In this document: piece after piece, positions 9,173 to 18,442 of the stretch
How positions within the stretch are numbered: the stretch's first letter is position 1
How the letters are laid out: each line of letters begins with the position of its first letter
NCBI GenBank assembly: GCA_963931055.1
Contig: OZ006987.1
Coordinates: forward strand, 744,001 to 808,000
Length of the DNA: 64,000 nt
Origin: Coprenecus sp949297365
GTDB lineage: Bacteria; Bacteroidota; Bacteroidia; Bacteroidales; UBA932
Direction of reading: 5' to 3'
Notes under the pieces: generated by a model
Databases searched by the model: none
What the model saw: only the letters and a program-made list of their open reading frames with translations
What the model was told of the DNA's origin: nothing
Position numbers and translations under genes: made by a program

Positions 9173-10516
9173 CTAGATGATACCCTGCTCGAGCATGGCC
9201 TGAGCCACCTTCATGAAGCCGGCGATGTTGGCGCCCTTCACGTAGTCAACATGACCGTCGGGCTGTGTGCCGAACTTAACGCAAGCCTCGTGGATGCTCT
9301 GCATGATGTAGTGCAGCTTATCGTCAACTTCCTTGGCTGACCAGCTGATGTGAGTAGCATTCTGGGTCATCTCGAGACCTGAAGTTGCTACACCGCCGGC
9401 ATTGACAGCCTTACCGGGAGCGAAGAGGATACCGTTGCTCTGGAACTCGTGGATGGCCTCAGGGGTGCAACCCATGTTGGACACCTCGCAGCAGCACCAT
9501 GTACCGTTCTTGATCAGCTCTTTGGCATCATCACCGTTAAGCTCATTCTGGAATGCGCAAGGCAGAGCGATGTCGCACTTAACGCTCCATGCTTTCTTGC
9601 CGGCTGTAAATTTAGCGGCACCAGGGAACTTATCAGCCATATCCTGAACTTTGTTCCTGTTGGAAGCACGCATAACGAGCATGTAGTCGATCATCTCGTC
9701 GGTGATACCGCCGGGAATCTCGCATACTCCATCAGGACCGGAGATGGCAATAACCTTTGCGCCGAGCTCCTTGGCCTTTGTAGCGGCACCCCATGCTACG
9801 TTACCGAAGCCGGAGAGAGCGACTGTCTTGTCCTTGATGTCCTTGCCGGCGTGATGCAGAAGGTGCTGTGTGAAATAGAGAGCACCGAAACCGGTAGCCT
9901 CAGGACGGAGGATAGAACCTCCCCATGTACCGCCCTTGCCGGTGAGCACGCCTGTGTTGTATTCGCGGGCCAGCTTCTTGTACATACCATAGAGATAGCC
10001 GATCTCACGTCCGCCGACACCTACGTCACCTGCAGGGATATCGGTATCAGGGCCGATGCATCTCCAGAGCTCATACATGAAGGCCTGGCAGAATCTCATG
10101 ATCTCAGCGTCAGACTTGCCGACGGGATCGAAGTCAGAACCACCCTTTGCACCGCCCATAGGCAGAGTTGTCAGAGCGTTCTTGAATGTCTGCTCGAAAC
10201 CGAGGAACTTCAGCATGGAAGGAGTAACTGCCTTATGGAAGCGGAGACCTCCCTTGTAGGGGCCGATGGCAGAGTTGAACTGAACCCTGTAACCGAGGTT
10301 GGTCTGAACCTCTCCCTTGTCGTCAACCCAGGTAACCCTGAATGTGAAGATACGGTCAGGCTCTACGATTCTCTCGACAATCTTAGCCTTCTCGAACTCG
10401 GGATGCTGGTTGTAAACCTCTTCGATGGACTCAAGCACCTCGCGGACAGCCTGGAGGTACTCTTTCTCGTTACCATACTTGGCCTCAAGTTTGGCCATGA
10501 TTTCTGAAACTTTCAT
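9173..10516 (-). CDS. gdhA: Glutamate dehydrogenase (hexameric, likely NADP-specific)
   Basis: The 447-residue enzyme reductively aminates 2-oxoglutarate with ammonia to glutamate. The substrate-binding lysine region PMGGAKGGSDFDP (about 120-135), the catalytic aspartate region PAGDVGVGGREIGYL, and the Rossmann GxGxxG-type SGFGNVAWGA (about 238-248) are all present. Length and sequence fit the bacterial hexameric anabolic type; NADP preference is inferred from family. It is the last gene after korA and korB, separated by 42 bp without a terminator, and is followed by a strong one. Making and using 2-oxoglutarate in one transcript couples carbon and nitrogen assimilation. Confidence 0.96.
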   Translation of the reverse strand: MKVSEIMAKLEAKYGNEKEYLQAVREVLESIEEVYNQHPEFEKAKIVERIVEPDRIFTFRVTWVDDKGEVQTNLGYRVQFNSAIGPYKGGLRFHKAVTPSMLKFLGFEQTFKNALTTLPMGGAKGGSDFDPVGKSDAEIMRFCQAFMYELWRCIGPDTDIPAGDVGVGGREIGYLYGMYKKLAREYNTGVLTGKGGTWGGSILRPEATGFGALYFTQHLLHHAGKDIKDKTVALSGFGNVAWGAATKAKELGAKVIAISGPDGVCEIPGGITDEMIDYMLVMRASNRNKVQDMADKFPGAAKFTAGKKAWSVKCDIALPCAFQNELNGDDAKELIKNGTWCCCEVSNMGCTPEAIHEFQSNGILFAPGKAVNAGGVATSGLEMTQNATHISWSAKEVDDKLHYIMQSIHEACVKFGTQPDGHVDYVKGANIAGFMKVAQAMLEQGII

Positions 10517-10558
10517 ATTTTTTGTGTTTTAGTTATGTAAATGAAACTGTTTTCTTAC

Positions 10559-11575
10559 TTATTTTACTTCCCACGTGGAGCCGCTGTGCAGCAGTTCATC
10601 CATATTGTGAATAGTTGATTTGGCCTTTACCTCCTCGAGCTGGTCCCTGACATTGTCATCATAGGTCTTGTCAGGTACGTCCCTGATAACTCCGAGGGCA
10701 ACCGGGAACTCGGGCCATTTCATGTCGATGAGCATACTGTGCATACCCATGTCCTGAGTGTGGGCGTCATGCACCAGTATGTCATCCTCGGTGAAACCAC
10801 CCTCGCCTATGGTCACCACCTTGAGCTTCTTGTTCTCAAGAATCAGACCCTTGTCACGGTTCTTGCCGAAAATCATCTTCTCACCATGTCTGAGAACTAT
10901 CGTCCTGTCAGCCTTCACCTCCTTATCGGAGATCTCGCGATGAGAGCCGTCGTTGTATATCACGCAGTTGACAAGCATCTCGGTCACAGAGCATCCGTCA
11001 TGCTTGGCGGAGGCCACGAATATCTCCTGATTGAGCTTCAGCTCCGAGTCTATGCTTCGTGCAAAGAATGTGCCGCGCGCACCCATTACCAGAGCACCGG
11101 GGTTGAAAGGATGCTCAACCGTGCCGTAAGGCGACGTCTTGGTAATCTTGCCCAGAGGGGATGTCGGGGAATACTGACCTTTTGTCAGTCCATAGATACG
11201 GTTGTTGAAAAGGACGATATTGATGTCGATATTGCGCCTGATGGCGTGTATGAAGTGGTTTCCGCCGATGGCCAGGGCATCACCGTCACCGGTGGCCTGC
11301 CAAATAGACAGTGTCGGATTGGCCACTTTCATACCGGTGGAGATGGCGGTGGCACGTCCGTGGATGCCGTGGAATCCGTAAGTGTTCATATAGTACGGCA
11401 GACGCGACGAGCATCCGATACCGGAAACGAATACGAAACGCTCCATCGAGTATCCGAGATCCTCCGCCACCTGGGGAAGAGCCCTCTGAAGAGAGGCCAA
11501 CACCGAATGGTCACCGCATCCGGGGCACCATCTTACTTCCTGATTGCTTTTGAAATCCTGTGCTGTATATTTCAT
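10559..11575 (-). CDS. korB: 2-oxoacid:ferredoxin oxidoreductase, beta subunit
   Basis: The 338-residue thiamine-diphosphate subunit begins with the WCPGCGDHSVLASLQ motif (residues 17-31), whose cysteines join the single 4Fe-4S cluster ligand set together with Cys of GIGCSS. The TPP/Mg site GDGDALAIGGNHF with downstream NN (FNNRIYGLTKGQ) is at about 115-150. With KorA it converts a 2-oxoacid plus CoA to acyl-CoA and reduced ferredoxin, probably 2-oxoglutarate with succinyl-CoA, and is reversible in anaerobes. Substrate choice is inferred from subunit architecture and from gdhA next door. It lies 12 bp after korA. Confidence 0.93.
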   Translation of the reverse strand: MKYTAQDFKSNQEVRWCPGCGDHSVLASLQRALPQVAEDLGYSMERFVFVSGIGCSSRLPYYMNTYGFHGIHGRATAISTGMKVANPTLSIWQATGDGDALAIGGNHFIHAIRRNIDINIVLFNNRIYGLTKGQYSPTSPLGKITKTSPYGTVEHPFNPGALVMGARGTFFARSIDSELKLNQEIFVASAKHDGCSVTEMLVNCVIYNDGSHREISDKEVKADRTIVLRHGEKMIFGKNRDKGLILENKKLKVVTIGEGGFTEDDILVHDAHTQDMGMHSMLIDMKWPEFPVALGVIRDVPDKTYDDNVRDQLEEVKAKSTIHNMDELLHSGSTWEVK

Positions 11576-11587
11576 GACTGTATCCTC

Positions 11588-13429
11588 CTATAATAATTCA
11601 TTGACCGCATCCACGACATCCTTTACGATGAAAGGCTGTCCCTGCACCTTGTTCAGCTGATAGTAATGGAACTTCTGGTGCTTTGCACGCAGATAGTCGG
11701 CGAACTGTCCGGAGTTGAGCTCGCAGACGATGATCTTCTTGAACTTCGAGAAGACCTCCTCGGTGTTGAGGGGAAGGGGATTGATATAGTCAAAATGAGC
11801 CAGGGACACACTCTTGCCCTGTTTGTGGAACTCCTTGACAGCCGTATAAAGATGGCCGAATGTTCCGCCCCAGCCGACGATAAGCACCTCGCCGCTCTCG
11901 TCTCCGATAACTTTCAAAGGAGGTATGTCACGGGCCACCAGTGCCACTTTCCTGGCCCTGGTATCCACCATCATCTGGTGATTCTGAGGATCGGAGGAGA
12001 TGACACCTGCCGGGTTCTTCTCCAGACCGCCGACCCTGTGCTCCAGACCGGGAATACCGGGACGGGCCCATCTGCGGACGAGGGTCTCGGGATCCCTCTC
12101 AAAGGGAGCGAACTTGCCGCCGCACTCGGAAGCGTCATTGATGAAAGGAGGATGTATCTCGGGAAGATCTTTCATGGAAGGTATCCTCCAGGGCTCGGAA
12201 CCGTTGCCGAGGAATCCTTCGGTGAGCAGGATGACAGGCATCATGTGCTCCATGGCGAACTTACCGGCGTAGAATGCTTTCTCGAAGCAGTCCGAAGGAG
12301 AATGAGCGGCCATCACCATGATGGGGCACTCTCCGTTGCGGCCGTAAAGAGCCTGATGCAGGTCGGTCTGCTCGGTCTTGGTAGGTATACCTGTGGACGG
12401 GCCGCTGCGCTGGACATCCACGAGCACCAGAGGGAGCTCCGTAATCATGGCCAGTCCAAGAGCCTCCGACTTCAAGGAAAGACCGGGACCGGAGGTGGTG
12501 GTCACGGCAAAATTGCCGGCGTATGCCGCCCCGATGGCGGTGCAGATGCCGGCTATCTCATCCTCGCACTGGAGGGTCTTGGCCTTGAGTTCCTTATGGA
12601 TGGCCAGCTCCTCGAGAATAGCCGTTGCGGGGGTGATGGGATATGAACCGCAGAACAAAGGCACTCCGGACTTTTCGGAGGCTGCGAGCAGACCCCATGC
12701 CGTGGCCTGGTTGCCGTTGATATTGCGGTATGTGCCTTTCTCCTGCTTGGCAGGCTGCACATAGTAGGTATTTGCTATAGCGTGAATATTGGAGGCGTAG
12801 TTGAAACCGTCCTTGAGGACTTTCTTGTTGGTGTCGATAAGAGCCGGTTTCTTCTTGAACTTGCGCTCCAGATACTCGAATGTATGGTCAAGTTCCTTAT
12901 TGAACATGAAGAAGCACATGCCGAGGGTAAACATGTTCTTGCACCTTACGATGGCTTTCATGTCCAGACCGCTGTCCTTCAGGCTTTCCTTCGTCAGAGT
13001 GGTTATAGGAGACACGATGATGTTCCTGTCACCTATGCCCAACTCCTCAATGGGATTCATGGTCTTGAATCCGGCCTTCTGAATGCCTTTCTCGTCGAAG
13101 GCATCCTCATCCAGGATAATTGTAGCCGTAGGCTTGGCCCACTTGGCGTTGGCCATGAGAGCTGCGGGATTCATGGCGACAAGCACGTCGCAGAAATCTC
13201 CAGGGGTATTGATCTCGATAGAACCTATGTGCACCTGAAAACCGGACACACCTGAAACAGTACCCTGAGGTGCCCGGATCTCCGCCGGGTAATCAGGAAA
13301 TGTAGAGATCTCGTTACCGAAAAGCGCGGAAGAATCGGCGAACAGCGTACCTGTCAGCTGCATACCGTCTCCGGAGTCGCCGGCGAACCGGATAACGACA
13401 TCTTCTATATCAATAACTTTGTGTTGCAT
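11588..13429 (-). CDS. korA: 2-oxoacid:ferredoxin oxidoreductase, alpha subunit (gamma-alpha fusion)
   Basis: The 613-residue protein fuses the gamma domain (about 1-195; RFAGDSGDGMQLTGTLF, with RAPQGTVSGVSGFQVHIG) to the pyrimidine-binding alpha domain (about 225-600; GSYPITPATAILEELA, EDEIAGICTAIGAAYAG, TTSGPGLSL). This two-subunit layout lacks an integral ferredoxin domain and is the form called KorAB. It is the first gene of the korA-korB-gdhA operon, with an exact TACATTTG -7 box upstream. It should need an external ferredoxin, and none is encoded in the window. Confidence 0.93.
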   Translation of the reverse strand: MQHKVIDIEDVVIRFAGDSGDGMQLTGTLFADSSALFGNEISTFPDYPAEIRAPQGTVSGVSGFQVHIGSIEINTPGDFCDVLVAMNPAALMANAKWAKPTATIILDEDAFDEKGIQKAGFKTMNPIEELGIGDRNIIVSPITTLTKESLKDSGLDMKAIVRCKNMFTLGMCFFMFNKELDHTFEYLERKFKKKPALIDTNKKVLKDGFNYASNIHAIANTYYVQPAKQEKGTYRNINGNQATAWGLLAASEKSGVPLFCGSYPITPATAILEELAIHKELKAKTLQCEDEIAGICTAIGAAYAGNFAVTTTSGPGLSLKSEALGLAMITELPLVLVDVQRSGPSTGIPTKTEQTDLHQALYGRNGECPIMVMAAHSPSDCFEKAFYAGKFAMEHMMPVILLTEGFLGNGSEPWRIPSMKDLPEIHPPFINDASECGGKFAPFERDPETLVRRWARPGIPGLEHRVGGLEKNPAGVISSDPQNHQMMVDTRARKVALVARDIPPLKVIGDESGEVLIVGWGGTFGHLYTAVKEFHKQGKSVSLAHFDYINPLPLNTEEVFSKFKKIIVCELNSGQFADYLRAKHQKFHYYQLNKVQGQPFIVKDVVDAVNELL

Positions 13430-13453
13430 TATTGTGTTGGTTATAATTTCTCA

Positions 13454-13461
13454 CAAATGTA
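13454..13461 (-). promoter_or_regulatory. -7 element of the korA-korB-gdhA operon
   Basis: The minus strand reads TACATTTG, an exact TAnnTTTG, 25 bp upstream of the korA ATG. A TTTG-like -33 at the usual 19-20 bp is not present (the position reads TTCG), so the promoter may be weak or assisted. Confidence 0.55.
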
Positions 13462-13504
13462 AGGATATTTCCTAACAAAACGAATTATTTCAGAAGTATT
13501 TTAT

Positions 13505-13548
13505 AAAAAAGAGAAAGGACTAGGCCATAACTCAAGGCAGTCCTTTCC
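13505..13548 (-). terminator. Intrinsic terminator after ompH
   Basis: On the minus strand GAAAGGACT and AGTCCTTTC form a stem, with inner GCC/GGC pairs, followed by TC and T6. It ends the nadK-uppS-bamA-ompH transcript about 30 bp past the ompH stop. Confidence 0.85.
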
Positions 13549-13579
13549 ATTATAATGACAACTTGCTATCTCTCAACAA

Positions 13580-14128
13580 TTAACGCTGGGGCTGAGCCTG
13601 GGGCAGCATCTTGTCCAAAGGGATGTTGAGCTCTATCTTGACCTGCTCGGTCACATCCATACTCTGGGCCGCATCAAAATAGGGAATAACTCCCATTGAA
13701 GTATCAAACACATAGATAAGTCCGTTGGCCTTTCCGACCTTCGTCACGGCCTCATTGGCCTTCTGCTGTATGGGAGCCATGAGCTGCTGCTGAAGGTTGT
13801 TCATGTCCATCTGCATACTCTGATAGTACTGCTGTATACGCGCTTCCAGATCCTGAATCTCCTGCTGCTTGGTAGCCAGCACTGCCGGTGTCCAATGGGC
13901 ATTCATCTGGTCGTACGTTGCATATTTGGTCCTGAGCTCCTCAAGCATAGCATTGTAGGTAGCCTGCATGTCTGCACTGACCTTCTCCATCTCCACGCGG
14001 GCAGAATCCGTCTCGTCCATCAGGAAAATCACTTCCTGCATATTTATATGCCCAAACTTGAATTCCTGCGCCGAAGCCAGGGTCGCAACTGAGAAAACGC
14101 TCAATGCTATTACAATAATCCTTTTCAT
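13580..14128 (-). CDS. OmpH/Skp-family periplasmic chaperone
   Basis: The 182-residue protein has a cleavable signal peptide (MKRIIVIALSVFSVATLASA) followed by KFGHINMQEVIFLMDE, the short beta strand start typical of OmpH. A long coiled-coil (about 45-120, with many Gln, Met and Glu) and a C-terminal part that returns to the trimer body (NGLIYVFDTSMGVIPYF) follow. Skp-type trimers hold unfolded outer-membrane proteins on the way to BamA. The gene lies 49 bp downstream of bamA, a conserved Bacteroidota pairing. A second, different OmpH is encoded at 18443-19051. Confidence 0.92.
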   Translation of the reverse strand: MKRIIVIALSVFSVATLASAQEFKFGHINMQEVIFLMDETDSARVEMEKVSADMQATYNAMLEELRTKYATYDQMNAHWTPAVLATKQQEIQDLEARIQQYYQSMQMDMNNLQQQLMAPIQQKANEAVTKVGKANGLIYVFDTSMGVIPYFDAAQSMDVTEQVKIELNIPLDKMLPQAQPQR

Positions 14129-14177
14129 TTTTTTGTTCTTTTCTTATTGATTGCAAAATTAATAAAATTTCATATCA

Positions 14178-16700
14178 TTAGAACTGCTGCCCTATCACGA
14201 AGTGGAAATTCGAGCCGCCTCTGTCCTGGCCCTGAACCGGATCAAAGCCCCATCCCCAGTCAACTCCGAGCAATCCGATCATAGGCAGCATGACTCTGAC
14301 TCCGACTCCGGCGGAACGCTTAATCTGGAACGGATTGAACTCCCGGATATCCTCCCAGCAGTTACCTCCTTCCAGGAACGCCAGTACATATATGGTTGAC
14401 TGAGGCTGCAGAATCACCGGATATCTCAATTCTATAGTGAACTTGTCATAGACATGGCCGACATAGATGCCGTCCTCATTGACCGGAGTAAGAGAGTAAT
14501 TCTGATAACCTCGCAGCGCGATAATCTCCGAACCGTAAGTATTGTAGCCGGACATACCGTCACCGCCGACCTGATACCCCTCGAAAGGAGAGTATCCCAG
14601 ATTCTTGTTGTAATACCCCAGATATCCGAACTGCGCCCTGGTCATCAACACCAGATCATCGAACAGACGCACATAAAGGGCTCCCTTGAAAGTCCATTTG
14701 TGATATTCTATCCACCGGTAACGCTGCTGATCCGTCATAGAGGCATAATCCGTGTTCTTGTCCCTGAACAGGGAATAGGGAGGAGTCAACTGCAATGATA
14801 CTTGAAAATCAGAACCTTCCCTAGGATACACCATCTGATCGGTAGAGTTCCTGGCCAGTGTAATCTTATAACTTATATTGTTTGAGCGGCCGCTTTCAAA
14901 GAGGAAATTGTACCTCCAGTTGTGCAGGTTGTATGTCTGCCAGCTCAGTTCGTGGTAAAGGACAAAATAACTGTCCGGCCATTTCAGACGGCTTCCCAAA
15001 GAGGCCGCGATACCGTAGACCTCATAATACTCGTCGGTATTCTGATAAAAATAATAGGAGTTTGTCTGACGGGTATAGTATCCTGCAAGGTTGAACGAGG
15101 TCGGCTTCTTTCCGAAAAGCCACGGCTCTATGAAGTTGACTGAAGCCGCGGTATAGTACGTACCGTTGGTCTGGAAACGGAGGGAGAGTGTCTGGGCATC
15201 ACCCAAGGGCACAGGACGCCATGCGCCTCTCTTGAACATCCGCTTTATTGAGAAATTGTTGAAACTTACACCGACCGTTCCCACGAACGAATATCCGCCC
15301 CATCCTCCTGAGAGCTCAAACTGGGAGTTGGGCTTTTCCTGCAGATTGTAAGAGATATCCACAGTATTGTTCAGCTGATTGGGTATCACCGAATAACCGC
15401 GCGTATGGTCCAAAGCCTGCTCAGGGTCAAAGTTACCCATCGACGCAATCTCCCTCAGGGAACGCTCCAGCATGGACTGACTGTACAGATACCCCGGCTT
15501 GGTGAACAGCTGGCGGCGCACTACCTTCTCATTGGTAATCGTATTGCCGCTGATGATTATCTTGTTGAACGTGGCCGGCTTGCCCTCCACCATGCGGAGC
15601 TCGACATCCACCGAATCCCCCACTATATTGGTCTCGACCGGTATGATATTGAAGAATATGTACCCCTGGTCGGCATACAGGGTATGAATATCCATGAACT
15701 CCTTCTTAGGGTCTCCGAAGAGTCTTTTCTCCAGATTGACGACATCGTACACATCTCCTTTCTTGATCATCAGGACAGCGTCCAGCTGCTCCGCCGTATA
15801 GAGAGAGTTGCCGGTCCAGGTTATATTCCTGAAATAATATTTCTTACCTTCGTCTATGACAAACTTAATACCCAGACGGTCGGGTTCTATATAATATATG
15901 GAGTCCTTGACTATGCGTGCATCCCTGTAACCGGCCTCATTGAAGACGCTGAGCATGGACTGTTTGTCGTTCTCGTATTCCTTCTCGTTGAATTTCTTGG
16001 TCTTGAAGATATTACGGAAACGCATGTCCCTGGTCTTCGCCATGGCTCCGATCAGTTTGCCGTCAGAAACATGGTCATTGCCCTCAAATGTGATGGTCTT
16101 TATCTTGACTTTCGACTTGCGGTCCACGACAAAGGTTACGCGCACAGCGTTCTTTACCACGGTATCCCTGACCTGAATCACATCCACGTCAGCATTGAGA
16201 AATCCCTTCTCCTTGAAATAGTCCTTGATGATTCCGACCGAAGACCTGAGCACATAATCAGACAGGGGCACATTGCGCCGAAGACTGAGCCTGTCCTGCA
16301 GCTCCGTCTGCTCAGAGTTCTTGATACCCTGGAAATTCCATCTTGAGACTCTGGGCCTCTCCTGCAGCCACAGTGCCAGATACACCGTATCCCCCATCGC
16401 TGAAAGCGAATCAATATTGAGAGACACGTCCGAAAAATGCTTCTGCGCCCATATACGGCTGACCACAGATGCGGTAACATCTCCCGGCACAGTTATCTCC
16501 ATGCCCTCCTTCAAGCCGGTCAATGCCAGAATCTGCGACTCTCCAAGGTACTTGACACCTTTCACCTTGATGCCTCCCAGCACATATTTTTTAGGATGAA
16601 GATAATCTACGACAACGTCCGCGGAGTTCTGCTGCGCATACAACAGCCCCGCCGTCATCAGTGACAATACCAGGAAAAGCGTCCTTTTCAATGTCATCAT
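14178..16700 (-). CDS. bamA: Outer-membrane protein assembly factor BamA (Omp85)
   Basis: The 840-residue protein has a signal peptide (to about residue 22), five POTRA domains (about 35-440; for example KVKIKTITFEGNDHVSDGKL and NKIIISGNTITNEKVVRRQL) and a C-terminal 16-strand barrel. The barrel carries the loop-6 type motif near ALRGYQNYS and ends HFVIGQQF with the terminal phenylalanine. It inserts beta-barrel proteins into the outer membrane. The start overlaps the uppS stop by 4 bp, so translation is coupled. BamD is encoded elsewhere in the window (27782-28594). Confidence 0.96.
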   Translation of the reverse strand: MMTLKRTLFLVLSLMTAGLLYAQQNSADVVVDYLHPKKYVLGGIKVKGVKYLGESQILALTGLKEGMEITVPGDVTASVVSRIWAQKHFSDVSLNIDSLSAMGDTVYLALWLQERPRVSRWNFQGIKNSEQTELQDRLSLRRNVPLSDYVLRSSVGIIKDYFKEKGFLNADVDVIQVRDTVVKNAVRVTFVVDRKSKVKIKTITFEGNDHVSDGKLIGAMAKTRDMRFRNIFKTKKFNEKEYENDKQSMLSVFNEAGYRDARIVKDSIYYIEPDRLGIKFVIDEGKKYYFRNITWTGNSLYTAEQLDAVLMIKKGDVYDVVNLEKRLFGDPKKEFMDIHTLYADQGYIFFNIIPVETNIVGDSVDVELRMVEGKPATFNKIIISGNTITNEKVVRRQLFTKPGYLYSQSMLERSLREIASMGNFDPEQALDHTRGYSVIPNQLNNTVDISYNLQEKPNSQFELSGGWGGYSFVGTVGVSFNNFSIKRMFKRGAWRPVPLGDAQTLSLRFQTNGTYYTAASVNFIEPWLFGKKPTSFNLAGYYTRQTNSYYFYQNTDEYYEVYGIAASLGSRLKWPDSYFVLYHELSWQTYNLHNWRYNFLFESGRSNNISYKITLARNSTDQMVYPREGSDFQVSLQLTPPYSLFRDKNTDYASMTDQQRYRWIEYHKWTFKGALYVRLFDDLVLMTRAQFGYLGYYNKNLGYSPFEGYQVGGDGMSGYNTYGSEIIALRGYQNYSLTPVNEDGIYVGHVYDKFTIELRYPVILQPQSTIYVLAFLEGGNCWEDIREFNPFQIKRSAGVGVRVMLPMIGLLGVDWGWGFDPVQGQDRGGSNFHFVIGQQF

Positions 16701-17425
16701 TTGGAATCGCTAGTTTCAATTTTTATCTGCTCGCCCGTCTTCCCGAACCGTCTTTCCCGGGATGCGTAGCTGTCAAGTGCTGTCCGGAACTCGTTTTTGC
16801 GAAAATCGGGCCAAAGGACATCCGTAAAATAAAATTCAGTATATGCACACTGCCAGAGCATGAAATTGCTTATCCGCTGCTCCCCGCTCGTCCTTATCAG
16901 AAGATCCGGGTCCGGTATTCCGGCTGTTGCCAGATAATCTCCGAAATGTCCCGCAGGAGCTCCTGCCGCCGCGAACTTCCGGGCAGCCTGCTCAATATCC
17001 CACTTGCCGCTGTAGCTCAGAAATACCACGAGCGTCAGTCCCGTATTGCCGGCTGTTTCCTCAATCGCCCCGTCTATATCCCTGTTAAGATCTTCCGGAA
17101 GGCGGCTTCTGTTGCCTATTACGATAAAGCGGATGTTATTCTTATGAAAAGTCGGTCTTTCATTGAGAATAGACACGGCCATAAGGCGCATCAGCTCTGA
17201 GACCTCCGCATCCGGGCGGTTCCAGTTCTCCTCCGAGAATGCGAAGAAACTCAGATACTCAATACCCGTTTCCACTGCGAACTCCGAGCAGGCCCTCACA
17301 CTCTCCGTCCCCTCGTGATGCCCGAACACCCGTTCCTTGCCGCGCTGTCTGGCCCAACGCCCGTTCCCGTCCATTATTATCGCCACATGTCTTGGCAGCA
17401 TACTCTTGTCCATATCTGTTTTCAA
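16697..17425 (-). CDS. uppS: Isoprenyl transferase (undecaprenyl diphosphate synthase)
   Basis: The 242-residue cis-prenyltransferase makes the C55 lipid carrier for peptidoglycan and surface glycans. The signature MLPRHVAIIMDGNGRWA places the catalytic Asp near residue 18. FFAFSEENWNRP, and the C-terminal DLLIRTSGEQRISNFMLWQ with AYTEFYF, are intact. It overlaps nadK by 4 bp at its start and bamA by 4 bp at its end, so the three genes are translationally coupled. Confidence 0.96.
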   Translation of the reverse strand: MKTDMDKSMLPRHVAIIMDGNGRWARQRGKERVFGHHEGTESVRACSEFAVETGIEYLSFFAFSEENWNRPDAEVSELMRLMAVSILNERPTFHKNNIRFIVIGNRSRLPEDLNRDIDGAIEETAGNTGLTLVVFLSYSGKWDIEQAARKFAAAGAPAGHFGDYLATAGIPDPDLLIRTSGEQRISNFMLWQCAYTEFYFTDVLWPDFRKNEFRTALDSYASRERRFGKTGEQIKIETSDSK

Positions 17426-18315
17426 TATTTTATTCTGTCATTCCTGCGGTCCTCGCCCCAAAGCAGCTTCTCATTCAAAGCCTCGAAAAAGCCGGCCTGC
17501 CCGAATGTCACACACGAAAGAGCGAAGTCCGCTTTCCGCACCGTCACTTTCCTGTCCTCGGCCACATCCATGAAACGGTTGTCCACCGAAAGCAGAGTAC
17601 GTCTTCCCCCTGAACGTATAACGACCTCTATCTCCGATGTATCAGGCACTATCAACGGCCTCACGTTTAGATTGTGCGGAGCCATCGGAGTAATGATGAA
17701 GACCGAAGAGTCGGGCACCACTACCGGGCCTCCCACGCTGAGAGAATAAGCCGTAGAGCCTGTCGGGGTCGCTATAAGCAGCCCGTCCGCCCAGTAAGTA
17801 GGTATGCGCATCCCGTCGATAGACACCTCTATGCCTATCATATTGGGGCCGTAACGCTGCATGGTTATCTCATTGAGGGCATAGGGATAGATATCCGGAG
17901 TCAGTCCCCCGTAGGAAACTTCCAGCAGACTCCTTTTACGCACACTGTAATCCCCCTCTATCATCCTGTCCACAATACCGCATCCTGCATCTCCGCTTCC
18001 CGCCGAAGTCAGAAAGCCCAGCCGGCCGAAATTGATGCCGGCGACCGGTATTCCCCTCCTGCCCACCATTGTCAGAGAACTGAGAAAAGTCCCGTCACCT
18101 CCCAGGGACAGGAATATATCCACGTCCGCAGGCAGGTCCTCCCCGGATGCAAACACCTCTCCCGGCAAGGGCCGTACACCCGCACCGGCAAGGCAGTCCG
18201 CCAGTTCCGAGAAAAACGAAAGCCTCACACCTTTTATAATAAGGTGCTCCAGCAATGCCGTCATTCTACTTGCGGTGTCAGGTCCCGGATTGCGGCCATA
18301 TAGAGCAAAGTGCAT
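17422..18315 (-). CDS. nadK: NAD kinase
   Basis: The enzyme phosphorylates NAD to NADP. The nucleotide-binding GGDGTFL motif and the preceding loop (DIFLSLGGDGT), the NE-type motif ALNEITMQR and DGLLIATPTGSTAYSLSVGGP are all present. I start it at the ATG at 18315 (MHFALYGRNPG; 297 residues). The frame runs upstream to 18393, but that stretch is AT-rich, outside the family and reaches into the divergent promoter region. It heads the nadK-uppS-bamA-ompH operon. Confidence 0.93.
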   Translation of the reverse strand: MHFALYGRNPGPDTASRMTALLEHLIIKGVRLSFFSELADCLAGAGVRPLPGEVFASGEDLPADVDIFLSLGGDGTFLSSLTMVGRRGIPVAGINFGRLGFLTSAGSGDAGCGIVDRMIEGDYSVRKRSLLEVSYGGLTPDIYPYALNEITMQRYGPNMIGIEVSIDGMRIPTYWADGLLIATPTGSTAYSLSVGGPVVVPDSSVFIITPMAPHNLNVRPLIVPDTSEIEVVIRSGGRRTLLSVDNRFMDVAEDRKVTVRKADFALSCVTFGQAGFFEALNEKLLWGEDRRNDRIKY

Positions 18316-18376
18316 ATTGTCTGTTTTTGCTATACAAATTGCAAATATTGCGAATTTATTTTGATAAAGCCCTATT

Positions 18377-18408
18377 TTTGCAAAAAAACTCATTTTTATT
18401 TACTTTTG
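18377..18408 (+). promoter_or_regulatory. Promoter of the second ompH operon
   Basis: TTTG at 18377-18380, a 20-bp spacer and TACTTTTG at 18401-18408 match both the -33 and -7 elements of the Bacteroidota primary promoter exactly. The first ATG follows at 18443. Confidence 0.75.
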
Positions 18409-18442
18409 TATTTTAAATGATTAATAACTCTACAATACGGAA

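Noticed and set aside
9449..10507. 352-codon plus-strand frame opposite gdhA
   Set aside because: It mirrors the gdhA frame and has no promoter or domain.
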